NCBI RefSeq assembly: GCF_003480915.1 | Contig: NZ_QUKD01000007.1 | Coordinates: 1-64,000 of the forward strand | Direction: 5' to 3' | DNA from: Parabacteroides sp. TM07-1AC | GTDB taxonomy: Bacteria > Bacteroidota > Bacteroidia > Bacteroidales > Tannerellaceae | Length of the DNA: 64,000 nt | Translations under genes and position numbers: made by a program | Part shown: one piece after another, positions 42,233 through 50,906 of the stretch | Layout: each line of letters opens with the position of its first letter | Numbering within the stretch: the stretch's first letter is position 1 | Notes under the pieces: generated by a model | What the model was told of the DNA's origin: nothing | Database searches by the model: none | What the model saw: the letters and a program-made list of their open reading frames with translations, nothing else

Positions 42233-42547
42233 AATGCAAAACTTGTGCCTGTGGTTCCCTCTTTAGGCTTGTAAAAAAATAAGGTGTGGGAACTATATAG
42301 CTTTATCCGATATTCAGGTCTTCGCACACCCATCCAATAGACAAAGCAATAGCTACCCACACCCATTTTATCATAGTTTACCAATCCTGATAATGCTATA
42401 ACAAACAGGTTGAGTGCTATTGCTACCACCTTCATTGGATTAATCAAAGTTGCGAAGTTTGAATATCGAAGATAATTTCAATAACACCTTTCATATGTCC
42501 TCTTCATTTCCTCAACGCTATGAGTCTGAAGAATTGGTACAAATTTA
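42233..42547 (-). promoter_or_regulatory. Structured leader, copy 2, upstream of the ubiquitin fusion
   Basis: The minus-strand -7 box TAAATTTG is at 42547-42540 with GTTG 20 bp upstream. The leader matches copies at 21776 and 53544. P1 is GGTGTGGG/CCCACACC (42363-42356 with 42290-42283), P2 pairs GCTTTGTCT with GGATAAAGC, the apical loop has GCGA, and a T-rich run follows P1. A 68-codon frame (MKVVAIAL..., ATG at 42435) runs through the hairpin and its TGA overlaps the ubiquitin-fusion ATG as ATGA. Confidence 0.75.
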
Positions 42548-42620
42548 GAAAAAGATTTGTATTTATGCAACTTCTCTTCCTATCATCATTCCTATACATC
42601 TCCCCAACTTCTATTTTTCA

Positions 42621-42772
42621 AAAACATCTACCATATCTACCACCCTCTCCCACTCGCTTTGTAAATAAAAGCCTCCAAGGGTGATGGTAGATAAAAAAGT
42701 ATCCACCACTACCCTTGGAGGCGTTTATTTACAAGGCGTACAGAAAATTGTAGTAGATGTGGTAGATGTTTT
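42621..42772. repeat. 152-bp imperfect inverted repeat, MITE-like
   Basis: AAAACATCTACC at the left end pairs with GGTAGATGTTTT at the right end. Inner blocks GTAAATAAAAGCCTCCAAGGGT and ACCCTTGGAGGCGTTTATTTAC pair with one mismatch, around a short loop near 42695. The element lies in the 650-bp gap between the ubiquitin-fusion leader and cdd; nothing else is evident at 42548-42620 or 42773-42887. Confidence 0.75.
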
Positions 42773-42887
42773 AAAAAAATCAGTGTGAATATTTTATTCA
42801 TTTACCAATAACGGGCACGAATGTCTTTAACCAGTTTCTTCAATACGAAATTGTGCATCCAATACAAATATGATTCTTTGCCATATT

Positions 42888-43364
42888 TCACAAAAGACTC
42901 TCTTTCCCAAAACAAAGCGGCAACAACGAAGCCGCACTCTCTGCCACCATCACTTCCTTCGTTCCGCAAAGCAACACCTTGACAGGCCGGCCATATCGCT
43001 GCTCCGTTTCCAGCAACACTTGCCGACAGGCACCGCAAGGCGAAATGCTCTCCACCTGCTTTCCGCCTGTTGCCGCAGCAATCGCCAAAGCCACAACAGG
43101 GATATCCGGATACTGATGCCCGGCATGAAATAAGGCTACCCGTTCGGCACACAAACCGGATGGATAAGCCGCATTCTCCTGATTACTTCCCGTCACAATC
43201 GTTCCGTCCGCCAACAAGACCGCCGCACCGACATGAAACTTTGAATAAGGAGCATACGAATGTTCCGTCGCTTTCAAGGCAGCACGCACCAATGGCTGTT
43301 CTTCATCCGAAACTTCGTTTAACGGATAAACTGCTATTTTTGTTTCCAGTCTGATTTCCTTCAT
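42888..43364 (-). CDS. cdd: Cytidine deaminase
   Basis: A 158-residue zinc deaminase converting cytidine or deoxycytidine to the uridine form. Zinc motifs are GLCAERVAL (with the proton-shuttle Glu) and SPCGACRQVL with two cysteines. The N-terminal YAPYSKFHVGAAVLL and TGSNQENAAYPSG are standard. Normal length for the tetrameric type. It is divergent from the methyltransferase gene across back-to-back promoters. Confidence 0.93.
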   Translation of the reverse strand: MKEIRLETKIAVYPLNEVSDEEQPLVRAALKATEHSYAPYSKFHVGAAVLLADGTIVTGSNQENAAYPSGLCAERVALFHAGHQYPDIPVVALAIAAATGGKQVESISPCGACRQVLLETEQRYGRPVKVLLCGTKEVMVAESAASLLPLCFGKESLL

Positions 43365-43386
43365 ACAATCAAAATATTACTGGAAA

Positions 43387-43411
43387 CAAAGATAGTAAAT
43401 TTGTATCTTTG
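43387..43411. promoter_or_regulatory. Divergent -7 boxes for cdd and the methyltransferase gene
   Basis: TATCTTTG on the minus strand (43394 down to 43387) serves cdd, and TATCTTTG on the plus strand (43404-43411) serves the gene at 43445. Confidence 0.65.
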
Positions 43412-43444
43412 CCAGATAATTTATCCATAAATCAATTTCAGTAG

Positions 43445-44176
43445 ATGCAAACATCACTACTCACACCCGATAAAGACCCGATGGGCGCGGCAATCGCCGA
43501 TTATTATGCAAATGGGAAAGCGACTAAACTTCGTGTATTCTCTTCTATGTTTGACGAAGATGAAATACCGGTCAAGCAGCTGTTTCGTTGCTTTGAAGAA
43601 ATGCCGGCGACGGAACAGGAAGCCCTTCGTCTGAGTAGCGGAAAGATACTCGACGTCGGTGCCGGCAGCGGATGCCACTCACTTGCCTTGCAGGAAATGG
43701 GGAAAGAGGTGAAGGCCATCGACATCTCTCCACTCTCGGTCGACATCATGCAGAAGAGAGGAGTGAAAGATGCCAGCTTGCAGAACTTCTTCAGCGAGCA
43801 GTTCACAGGTTCGTTCGACACGATCCTATTATTGATGAACGGTTCGGGAATTGTAGGTAAGATCAGTAATCTTCCGGCTTTCTTTCATACACTGAAACGC
43901 CTGCTGGCACCGGGAGGCTGCCTGTTAATGGATTCTTCCGACCTGCGTTACCTGTTTGAAGACGAAGATGGCAATCTCGAAATAGATATGGAAGACGATT
44001 ATTACGGCGAAGTAGATTTTCGCATGCAATATAAGAACATCAAAGGCGATCGGTTCGATTGGTTATACATAGATTTTCAAACGCTCAGCCTGCATGCCGC
44101 CAATAACGGGTTTAAAGCTGAAAAGATACAGGAAGGGGAACACTATGATTATCTGGCTAAAATTAGCAGCATATAA
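43445..44176 (+). CDS. Class I SAM-dependent methyltransferase
   Basis: A 243-residue Rossmann-fold enzyme. The SAM-binding motif I is ILDVGAGSGCHSLAL at about 68-82, motif II is VKAIDISPLSVDIM, and FDTILLLMNGSG is the motif IV region. The target is unknown. It has its own promoter and its neighbours (cdd, glucosaminidase) give no hint of pathway. The hydrophobic lid ends in LLAPGGCLLMDSSD. Confidence 0.85.
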   Translation: MQTSLLTPDKDPMGAAIADYYANGKATKLRVFSSMFDEDEIPVKQLFRCFEEMPATEQEALRLSSGKILDVGAGSGCHSLALQEMGKEVKAIDISPLSVDIMQKRGVKDASLQNFFSEQFTGSFDTILLLMNGSGIVGKISNLPAFFHTLKRLLAPGGCLLMDSSDLRYLFEDEDGNLEIDMEDDYYGEVDFRMQYKNIKGDRFDWLYIDFQTLSLHAANNGFKAEKIQEGEHYDYLAKISSI

Positions 44177-44223
44177 ACCAGTATTTTATAGATTATTTAG
44201 AAGAATAATATATCCAGCTTCAT

Positions 44224-44231
44224 TATCTTTG
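44224..44231 (+). promoter_or_regulatory. -7 box of the glucosaminidase gene
   Basis: TATCTTTG at 44224-44231 lies 31 bp before the ATG at 44263. Confidence 0.6.
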
Positions 44232-44262
44232 CGAAAATAAATACTTTAAGAGGAATCTTCTT

Positions 44263-45168
44263 ATGAAATCAGTGATACGAATTATTTGTCTGCTATTCTT
44301 CATTACAGCCTTTGCGGGAGCAGCAACTCAGAGGAAAATACCTTCCTACGAGAAATACATAAAGACATACAGCACCCTGGCTGTAGAACAACAGAAAAAA
44401 TATAAAATCCCGGCCAGCATCACGCTCGCACAGGGCTTGCTCGAATCGGGCGCCGGACAAAGCAGTCTGGCACGCCGCTCGAACAACCATTTCGGCATCA
44501 AATGCCACTCAGACTGGCGTGGCGGACGTGTCTATCATGACGACGACCTGCGCGGAGAATGTTTCCGGAAATACAAACGGGTGGAAGATTCGTATGAAGA
44601 TCATTCCAAATTTCTGAAACGCTCGCGTTATGAATCATTGTTCCGCCTGAAAATAACCAATTACAAAGGCTGGGCTAAAGGTCTTCAGAAATGTGGTTAT
44701 GCCACCGACCGTGCCTATGCAAACAAATTAATCAAAGTCATCGAGGACTACGAACTGTACCGCTACGACAGTGGCAAAGTACACAAACTAACACGTAAGG
44801 AAAGGAAGAAACTCAAATTCCCGGTTGTCAAATACACAATCTACAAGACGTTCGGCCTGCTATATGTTTATGCCAAAGACAATGACAGCTTCGACCAAAT
44901 CGCACAAAACCTGGACTTTCCGGTGAAAGACCTGAAAAAGTTCAACGAAGTGCCGGAAGACTTCCCGCTGGACAAAGGTGATATCGTCTATCTGGAAAAG
45001 AAGAAGAAAAAGGCAGACAAACCTCATTACGACCATGTTGTACAAATCGGAGAATCCATGCACAGCATCGCACAGAAATACGGAATACAGATCAAGAGCC
45101 TGTATAAGATGAATAAAAAAGACAAAGATTACGTTCCCGAAGAAGGAGATGTGCTTAAACTTAGATAA
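44263..45168 (+). CDS. Secreted glucosaminidase with LysM domain
   Basis: A 301-residue exported peptidoglycan hydrolase. The signal peptide ends near residue 20 (AFAGA). The glucosaminidase (FlgJ/LytB-type) domain is at about 30-165: IPASITLAQGLLESGAGQSSLARRSNNHFGIKCH has the catalytic Glu. The C-terminal LysM motif is HVVQIGESMHSIAQKYGIQIKSLYKMNKKDKDYVPEEGDVLKLR. A middle segment around 195-240 is a weaker second LysM-like stretch. It cuts between GlcNAc and MurNAc in the periplasm during wall remodelling. Confidence 0.88.
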   Translation: MKSVIRIICLLFFITAFAGAATQRKIPSYEKYIKTYSTLAVEQQKKYKIPASITLAQGLLESGAGQSSLARRSNNHFGIKCHSDWRGGRVYHDDDLRGECFRKYKRVEDSYEDHSKFLKRSRYESLFRLKITNYKGWAKGLQKCGYATDRAYANKLIKVIEDYELYRYDSGKVHKLTRKERKKLKFPVVKYTIYKTFGLLYVYAKDNDSFDQIAQNLDFPVKDLKKFNEVPEDFPLDKGDIVYLEKKKKKADKPHYDHVVQIGESMHSIAQKYGIQIKSLYKMNKKDKDYVPEEGDVLKLR

Positions 45169-45185
45169 GTAACATAAAAAAATAG

Positions 45186-45193
45186 TATCTTTG
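45186..45193 (+). promoter_or_regulatory. -7 box of purM
   Basis: TATCTTTG at 45186-45193 lies 20 bp before the purM ATG. Confidence 0.6.
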
Positions 45194-45213
45194 CAGCCAA
45201 ATATGTAAAAACA

Positions 45214-46380
45214 ATGAGTGACCAACGTTACAACCTGCGCGGTGTATCCGCTTCAAAAGAAGATGTTCACAATGCAATAAAGAACATCGACAAGGGTATA
45301 TTCCCTAAAGCATTTTGTAAGATCATCCCCGATATATTAGGCGGTGATCCTGAATATTGCAACATTATGCATGCTGACGGAGCCGGAACGAAATCATCCC
45401 TGGCTTACATGTACTGGAAAGAAACCGGTGACCTGTCTGTATGGAAAGGTATTGCCCAGGATGCATTGATCATGAACATCGACGACTTGCTGTGTGTAGG
45501 CGCAGTAGACAATATACTTGTTTCTTCCACCATCGGACGTAATAAACTGTTGATCCCGGGAGAAGTAATCTCCGCCATCATCAACGGAACGGACGAACTG
45601 CTGGCCGAACTGCGCGAAATGGGCGTAGGCTGCTATGCAACCGGAGGCGAGACTGCCGATGTGGGCGATCTGGTTCGCACCATCATTGTAGACAGCACCG
45701 TAACCTGCCGCATGAAACGTGCGAATGTGGTTGACAACAGTAATATACAAGGTGGAGACGTAATTGTCGGCATGGCTTCTTACGGACAAGCCACCTACGA
45801 AAAAGAATATAACGGCGGAACCGGCAGCAACGGTCTGACCTCTGCACGCCACGACGTATTTGCCAAATATTTGGCAACAAAATATCCGGAAAGTTATGAT
45901 GCAGCCGTTCCCGGCGAACTGGTTTATTCGGGCGGACTGAAACTGACCGACCAGATCGAAGAACTGGGTATCGATGCCGGTAAACTGGTGCTCTCTCCTA
46001 CCCGCACATACGCTCCTGTGATCAAAGTGTTGCTGGACAAACTGCGTCCGCAGATCCACGGTATGGTACACTGCTCCGGCGGAGCACAAACCAAAGTGAT
46101 GCACTTTGTAGAAAACAAACGTGTGACAAAGAACAACCTGTTCCCTGTCCCTCCTCTTTTCCGTATCATTCAGGAACAGAGCGGAACGGATTGGAGCGAA
46201 ATGTATAAAGTGTTCAACATGGGTCACCGTATGGAAGTTTACCTGTCACCTGAACATGCTGAAGAAGTGATCAGCATTGCCAAGAGCTTCAACATCGATG
46301 CACAGGTAGTTGGCTTCGTGGAAGAAGCAGATAAAAACGAATTGATCATTGAAAGCGAAAAAGGTCGCTTCGTATATTAA
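45214..46380 (+). CDS. purM: Phosphoribosylformylglycinamidine cyclo-ligase (AIR synthase)
   Basis: A 388-residue PurM-type enzyme making aminoimidazole ribonucleotide in purine synthesis. MHADGAGTKSSLAYMYW is the ATP- and substrate-binding block, and the Asp-rich LIMNIDDLLCVGA and CYATGGETADVGD follow. IVGMASYGQATYEKEYNGGTGSNGLTSARHDVF is the second domain's signature. The length and the Bacteroidetes-specific start RYNLRGVSASKEDVHNA fit the phylum's variant. The prfA ATG lies 8 bp after its stop, and pyrF follows, so a purM-prfA-pyrF transcript is likely. Confidence 0.9.
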   Translation: MSDQRYNLRGVSASKEDVHNAIKNIDKGIFPKAFCKIIPDILGGDPEYCNIMHADGAGTKSSLAYMYWKETGDLSVWKGIAQDALIMNIDDLLCVGAVDNILVSSTIGRNKLLIPGEVISAIINGTDELLAELREMGVGCYATGGETADVGDLVRTIIVDSTVTCRMKRANVVDNSNIQGGDVIVGMASYGQATYEKEYNGGTGSNGLTSARHDVFAKYLATKYPESYDAAVPGELVYSGGLKLTDQIEELGIDAGKLVLSPTRTYAPVIKVLLDKLRPQIHGMVHCSGGAQTKVMHFVENKRVTKNNLFPVPPLFRIIQEQSGTDWSEMYKVFNMGHRMEVYLSPEHAEEVISIAKSFNIDAQVVGFVEEADKNELIIESEKGRFVY

Positions 46381-46388
46381 TCTGATAA

Positions 46389-47498
46389 ATGGCCGATAAT
46401 AGTTTATTAGGAAGACTGGACGGATTAGTGAGCCGTTTTGAAGAAGTCGGGACTCTGATCACCGACCCGGCAGTGATTGCCGATATGAAACGGTTTGTAA
46501 AGCTCAATAAAGAGTACCGCGATCTGGAGAAGATCGTGGCTACCCGTAGCGAATATGTCAATACATTAAATGGAATAAAAGAAGCACGCCAATTACTGGA
46601 AACGGAGCAGGACCCCGAAATGAGGGAGATTGCCCGTGAAGAACTGGATACGTGCAATGCCCGTATTCCGGAGCTGGAAGAGGAGATCAAGTTACTGCTT
46701 GTCCCCAGCGATCCGGAAGACGACAAGAATGCCATCGTTGAAATACGCGGCGGAACAGGAGGCGATGAAGCAGCCCTGTTTGCCGGCGACTTGTATCGTA
46801 TGTATATGAAGTACTGCGAAACCAAAGGATGGAAAGTCGCCCTGTCGAGTTGCAGCGAAGGTTCATCGGGCGGATATAAGGAAATTATCTTTACCGTCAG
46901 CGGTGAAAAAGCATACGGTACGCTTAAATATGAATCGGGTGTACACCGCGTTCAGCGCGTGCCCAGCACAGAGACACAGGGACGTGTACACACTTCAGCA
47001 GCCACCGTGGCTGTGCTCCCCGAAGCAGACGAGTTTGATGTTGAAATTAATGAAGGTGAAATTAAATGGGATACTTTCCGCTCGGGAGGTGCCGGCGGCC
47101 AAAATGTGAATAAGGTTGAATCAGGCGTGCGCTTGCGTTATGTCTGGAAAAACCCGAACACCGGCGTGAGCGAAGAGATCCTGATCGAATGTACGGAGAC
47201 GCGTGACCAGCCGAAAAACAAGGAACGCGCGCTCACCCGCCTGCGTTCTTTTATCTATGACAAAGAACATCAGAAATACCTGGACGACATTGCCAACAAA
47301 CGCAAGACAATGGTTTCGTCGGGCGATAGATCCGCGAAGATCCGGACATACAACTATCCGCAAGGACGTATCACCGATCATCGTATCAACTACACAATTT
47401 ATAACTTATCTGCTTTCATGGATGGCGATATACAATCCTGCATCGACCAACTGACCGTTGCCGAAAATGCAGAACGTCTGAAAGAGGCCGAACTATAA
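46389..47498 (+). CDS. prfA: Peptide chain release factor 1
   Basis: A 369-residue class I release factor for UAA and UAG. The GGQ motif appears as RSGGAGGQNVNKVESGVRL at about residues 236-254. The tripeptide reading UAG and UAA lies in RVHTSAATVAV. Domain 1 is the long N-terminal helical region (about 1-100). The length matches other bacterial RF1. It is encoded between purM and pyrF. Confidence 0.95.
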   Translation: MADNSLLGRLDGLVSRFEEVGTLITDPAVIADMKRFVKLNKEYRDLEKIVATRSEYVNTLNGIKEARQLLETEQDPEMREIAREELDTCNARIPELEEEIKLLLVPSDPEDDKNAIVEIRGGTGGDEAALFAGDLYRMYMKYCETKGWKVALSSCSEGSSGGYKEIIFTVSGEKAYGTLKYESGVHRVQRVPSTETQGRVHTSAATVAVLPEADEFDVEINEGEIKWDTFRSGGAGGQNVNKVESGVRLRYVWKNPNTGVSEEILIECTETRDQPKNKERALTRLRSFIYDKEHQKYLDDIANKRKTMVSSGDRSAKIRTYNYPQGRITDHRINYTIYNLSAFMDGDIQSCIDQLTVAENAERLKEAEL

Positions 47499-47525
47499 CA
47501 GTTTCACTATTTGACACAAGACAAG

Positions 47526-48368
47526 ATGAACAAGCAACAATTATTCGAGAACATCAAAAAGAAACAATCTTTCCTTTGCGTTGGATTGGATACCGATATA
47601 AAGAAAATCCCGCAGCATTTACTTTCTGAAGAAGATCCCATCTTCGCTTTCAACAAAGCGATTATAGATGCTACAGCCGACTATTGCGTAGCTTACAAAC
47701 CCAATTTGGCTTTCTACGAAAGTCTGGGCGTGAAAGGAATGCTTGCATTTGAAAAGACAGTCACTTACCTGCGTGAGAATTATCCGGACCAGTTCATTAT
47801 TGCTGACGCGAAACGTGGCGACATCGGTAACACTTCCGAGATGTATGCCCGCTCTTTCTTCGATCATATCAAAGTTGATGCCGTAACAGTAGCACCTTAT
47901 ATGGGTGAAGACAGCGTGAAACCGTTCCTGATCTATCCGGAAGCATGGGTGATCCTGCTGGCTCTGACATCCAACAAGGGGTCACTGGATTTCCAAATGA
48001 CAGAAGATGCCAACGGCGAACGTCTGTTTGAAAAAGTATTGAAGAAATCGCAGGATTGGGCTACCGACGAACAGATGATGTACGTTGTCGGCGCGACACA
48101 GGGAAAAATGTTCCTGGATATCCGCAAACATGCCCCCAACCATTTCCTTTTAGTACCGGGTGTCGGTGCACAGGGAGGCAGTCTGCAGGAAGTTGCCCAG
48201 TACGGAATGAACGATCAGTGCGGTTTGCTTGTTAATTCTTCACGTGCGATCATTTACGTAGATAAATCAGAAAAATTCGCATCATTTGCCCGTGAAGCAG
48301 CACAGACTGTACAGCGTGAAATGGCAGGATATCTGCATGATAAGGGAATTATTCCCTGCAAAGCATAG
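47526..48368 (+). CDS. pyrF: Orotidine 5'-phosphate decarboxylase
   Basis: A 280-residue TIM-barrel enzyme making [17 protein letters not shown] begins the first strand with its Asp, the catalytic [21 protein letters not shown] has the Asp-Lys-Asp array, and VGATQGKMF and [11 protein letters not shown] mark later phosphate-binding strands. The long type (about 270 residues or more) is common in Bacteroidetes. The ATG at 47526 is preferred to an in-frame TTG at 47511. It overlaps nothing and follows prfA by 27 bp. Confidence 0.93.
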   Translation: MNKQQLFENIKKKQSFLCVGLDTDIKKIPQHLLSEEDPIFAFNKAIIDATADYCVAYKPNLAFYESLGVKGMLAFEKTVTYLRENYPDQFIIADAKRGDIGNTSEMYARSFFDHIKVDAVTVAPYMGEDSVKPFLIYPEAWVILLALTSNKGSLDFQMTEDANGERLFEKVLKKSQDWATDEQMMYVVGATQGKMFLDIRKHAPNHFLLVPGVGAQGGSLQEVAQYGMNDQCGLLVNSSRAIIYVDKSEKFASFAREAAQTVQREMAGYLHDKGIIPCKA

Positions 48369-48456
48369 GCTATCCCAATAATTTTCACCATTTTTGCAAA
48401 CTGCTTTGTTCTTAGTGGAGCAGTCTCAATTCAAATACAATATAACAAAATAAGTA

Positions 48457-49497
48457 ATGGAGTTATCAGCCCAACAAATAGCGGACTTTCTTGGCGGAAC
48501 CGTTGATGGCAACCCTGAAGTGAAAGTCAGCAACTTCTCAAAAATAGAAGAAGGACAACCCGGAACACTGACGTTCCTGGCAAATCCTAAGTACGAACAT
48601 TATATCTATAATACAGAAGCGAGCATTGTTCTGGTGAATAACGACTTTTCTCCGGCTGAACAAGTTACCGCTACTTTAGTAAAAGTAGAAAATGCTTATT
48701 CTGCTCTTGCCATGTTACTCAACCTGGTAGAACAGTCCAAACCTAAAAAGACCGGAGTTTCTTCAACCGCGTTCATCGCAGCCTCTGCCACACTGGGAGA
48801 CGATTGCTTTGTCGGCAATTTTGCCTATATCGGCGAAAATGTCCGGCTGGGGAAGAACTGCCTGATATATCCTAACACATATATCGGTGATAACGTGACT
48901 ATCGGAGATAACTGCATTCTTTATCCGCACACGACCATCTACAACGGATGTAAGATCGGTAATAACTGTATCCTGCATGCCGGTTCGGTAATTGGTTCGG
49001 ACGGATTCGGGTTTGCTCCCGAAGGAGAAAATTACAAGAAGATCCCGCAGTTGGGAAATGTCGTGCTGGAAGACAATGTTGAAGTTGGTGCCAACACGAC
49101 GATCGACCGTGCCGTAATGGGTTCTACCATCATTCACAAAGGCGTGAAGCTGGATAACCTGGTACAGATCGCCCACAATGTGGAAGTCGGAGAAAATACG
49201 GTAATGGCAGCCCAGGTCGGCATCGCCGGTTCTGTCAAGATCGGCAGTCATTGTATGTTCGGCGGGCAGGTAGGCCTGGCAGGACATATCCATATCGCCG
49301 ACCATGTGGTATTCGGTGCACAGGCGGGTGTGATCAGCGACATTAAGGAAGCAAAGACCGTACTGGGTGCTCCTGCCATCGATGCGAAAAACTTCATGCG
49401 TTCGAGTGCCATATTCAACCGTCTGCCGGATATGTATCGCACCATGGGACAGTTACAACGCGAGATCGAACAATTAAAGAAAGAAATTAATAAATAA
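48457..49497 (+). CDS. lpxD: UDP-3-O-(acyl)-glucosamine N-acyltransferase LpxD
   Basis: A 346-residue left-handed beta-helix acyltransferase, third step of lipid A synthesis. The N-terminal uridine-binding domain is at about 1-95 ([37 protein letters not shown]). Hexapeptide repeats from about 105 include [13 protein letters not shown], the LpxD signature, and the catalytic His in [13 protein letters not shown]. It opens the lpxD-lpxC/fabZ-lpxA run, and its genes are separated by 10 and 13 bp. Confidence 0.95.
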   Translation: MELSAQQIADFLGGTVDGNPEVKVSNFSKIEEGQPGTLTFLANPKYEHYIYNTEASIVLVNNDFSPAEQVTATLVKVENAYSALAMLLNLVEQSKPKKTGVSSTAFIAASATLGDDCFVGNFAYIGENVRLGKNCLIYPNTYIGDNVTIGDNCILYPHTTIYNGCKIGNNCILHAGSVIGSDGFGFAPEGENYKKIPQLGNVVLEDNVEVGANTTIDRAVMGSTIIHKGVKLDNLVQIAHNVEVGENTVMAAQVGIAGSVKIGSHCMFGGQVGLAGHIHIADHVVFGAQAGVISDIKEAKTVLGAPAIDAKNFMRSSAIFNRLPDMYRTMGQLQREIEQLKKEINK

Positions 49498-49507
49498 TTA
49501 TATACGT

Positions 49508-50893
49508 ATGCAGAAACAAAAGACGCTAGCCAAGAGTTTCTCGATGCAAGGCAAAGGCTTGCATACCGGACTGGACATTCAGATTACGTTCAACCCGGCA
49601 CCAGAAAACCACGGATACAAAATTAAACGTGTTGACCTGGAAGGAGAACCTGTTATCGATGCATTGGCAGAAAACGTGGCCAGCACACAAAGAGGTACCG
49701 TTCTGTCAAAGAACGGCATTCAGATCAGCACTGTTGAACATGCTATGGCAGCCTTATATGCCTATGAGATCGACAACTGCCTGATTGAAGTGAACGCTCC
49801 GGAATTTCCGATCCTGGACGGCAGCTCACGCTTCTTCTCAGAAGAAATCCGGACAGCAGGAATCGTTGAACAAAACGCTCCGAAAGACTTCTATATTGTA
49901 AAGCATAAAATCGAAGTAAAAGACGAAGAAACTGGTTCTTCGCTGATCATCCTTCCGGATGAAAAGTTCAGCGTAAATGTTCTGATCTCTTTCAATTCTC
50001 CGGTATTGTCAAACCAGTTCGCTACATTGAACGATCTGAGCGAATTTCCGGAAGAAATTGCAGCTTCCCGCACATTCGTATTTGTACGCGAAGTGGAAAT
50101 GCTTCGCCAGAACAACCTTATCAAAGGAGGTGACCTGGACAACGCGATTGTTATCTATGACCAGAAGATGCCGCAGGAAACACTGGACAAGCTGGCAGAC
50201 GAAGTAGGTATTCCTCACAAAGATGTACACGAACTGGGTTATATCAACAATAAACCGCTGGTGTTCGACAACGAGCCTGCCCGTCACAAACTGATCGACG
50301 TACTCGGCGACCTGGCACTGATCGGCAAACCTATCCGCGGACGTATCATCGCAACCCGTCCGGGTCACAAGATCAACAACCAACTGGCCCGCATGATCCG
50401 CAAGGACATCAAGCTGAACGAGGTACAGGCTCCGGTTTACGATCCGAACGCGGAACCGATTATGGATATCAACCGCATCCGCGAACTACTTCCCCACCGT
50501 TACCCGTTCCTGCTGGTCGACAAGATCATCGAGATCGGCGGCAACTACATTGTCGGAGTAAAAAATATCACTACAAACGAACCGTTCTTTACCGGACACT
50601 TCCCGCAGGAACCTGTTACACCGGGTGTATTGCTGGTTGAAGCGATGGCGCAGACAGGAGGTTTGCTCGTTCTGAATTCAGTAGACGAGCCGGAACGTTA
50701 TTCGACTTACTTCATGAAGATCGACGGCGTGAAATTCCGTCAGAAAGTAGTTCCCGGAGATACGCTGATCCTGCGTCTGGAACTGCTGGCTCCTATCCGT
50801 CGCGGTATTTCAACGATGAAAGGTTACATCTTCGTAGGCGACAAGCTGGTTTGCGAAGCCGAATTTATGGCTCAGATCATTAAAAACAAATAA
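49508..50893 (+). CDS. lpxC-fabZ: LpxC-FabZ bifunctional protein
   Basis: A 461-residue fusion known from Bacteroidetes. The LpxC domain (about 1-305) deacetylates UDP-3-O-acyl-GlcNAc: TVEHAMAALYAYEIDNC holds a zinc His, ILDGSS is characteristic, and RHKLIDVLGDLALIGKPIRGRIIATRPGHKIN has the remaining ligands. The FabZ domain (about 318-461) is a hot-dog dehydratase, with RELLPHRYPFLLVDKI and GHFPQEPVTPGVLLVEAMAQTGG giving the active-site His and Glu. Both steps act on early acyl-chain and lipid A metabolism, so the fusion links them. Confidence 0.97.
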   Translation: MQKQKTLAKSFSMQGKGLHTGLDIQITFNPAPENHGYKIKRVDLEGEPVIDALAENVASTQRGTVLSKNGIQISTVEHAMAALYAYEIDNCLIEVNAPEFPILDGSSRFFSEEIRTAGIVEQNAPKDFYIVKHKIEVKDEETGSSLIILPDEKFSVNVLISFNSPVLSNQFATLNDLSEFPEEIAASRTFVFVREVEMLRQNNLIKGGDLDNAIVIYDQKMPQETLDKLADEVGIPHKDVHELGYINNKPLVFDNEPARHKLIDVLGDLALIGKPIRGRIIATRPGHKINNQLARMIRKDIKLNEVQAPVYDPNAEPIMDINRIRELLPHRYPFLLVDKIIEIGGNYIVGVKNITTNEPFFTGHFPQEPVTPGVLLVEAMAQTGGLLVLNSVDEPERYSTYFMKIDGVKFRQKVVPGDTLILRLELLAPIRRGISTMKGYIFVGDKLVCEAEFMAQIIKNK

Positions 50894-50906
50894 TATAAAG
50901 AAGGCA

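Noticed and set aside
42229..42447. Independent protein-coding gene before the ubiquitin fusion
   Set aside because: It overlaps the conserved hairpin and the homologous frame is broken in copy 3; treated as part of the leader, with translation left open.
45394..46227. Antisense open frame of 277 codons
   Set aside because: Shadow of purM, with low-complexity residues and no recognisable domain.
49508..50893. LpxC and FabZ joined by an assembly or frameshift error
   Set aside because: The fusion is normal in Bacteroidetes and both domains are complete.
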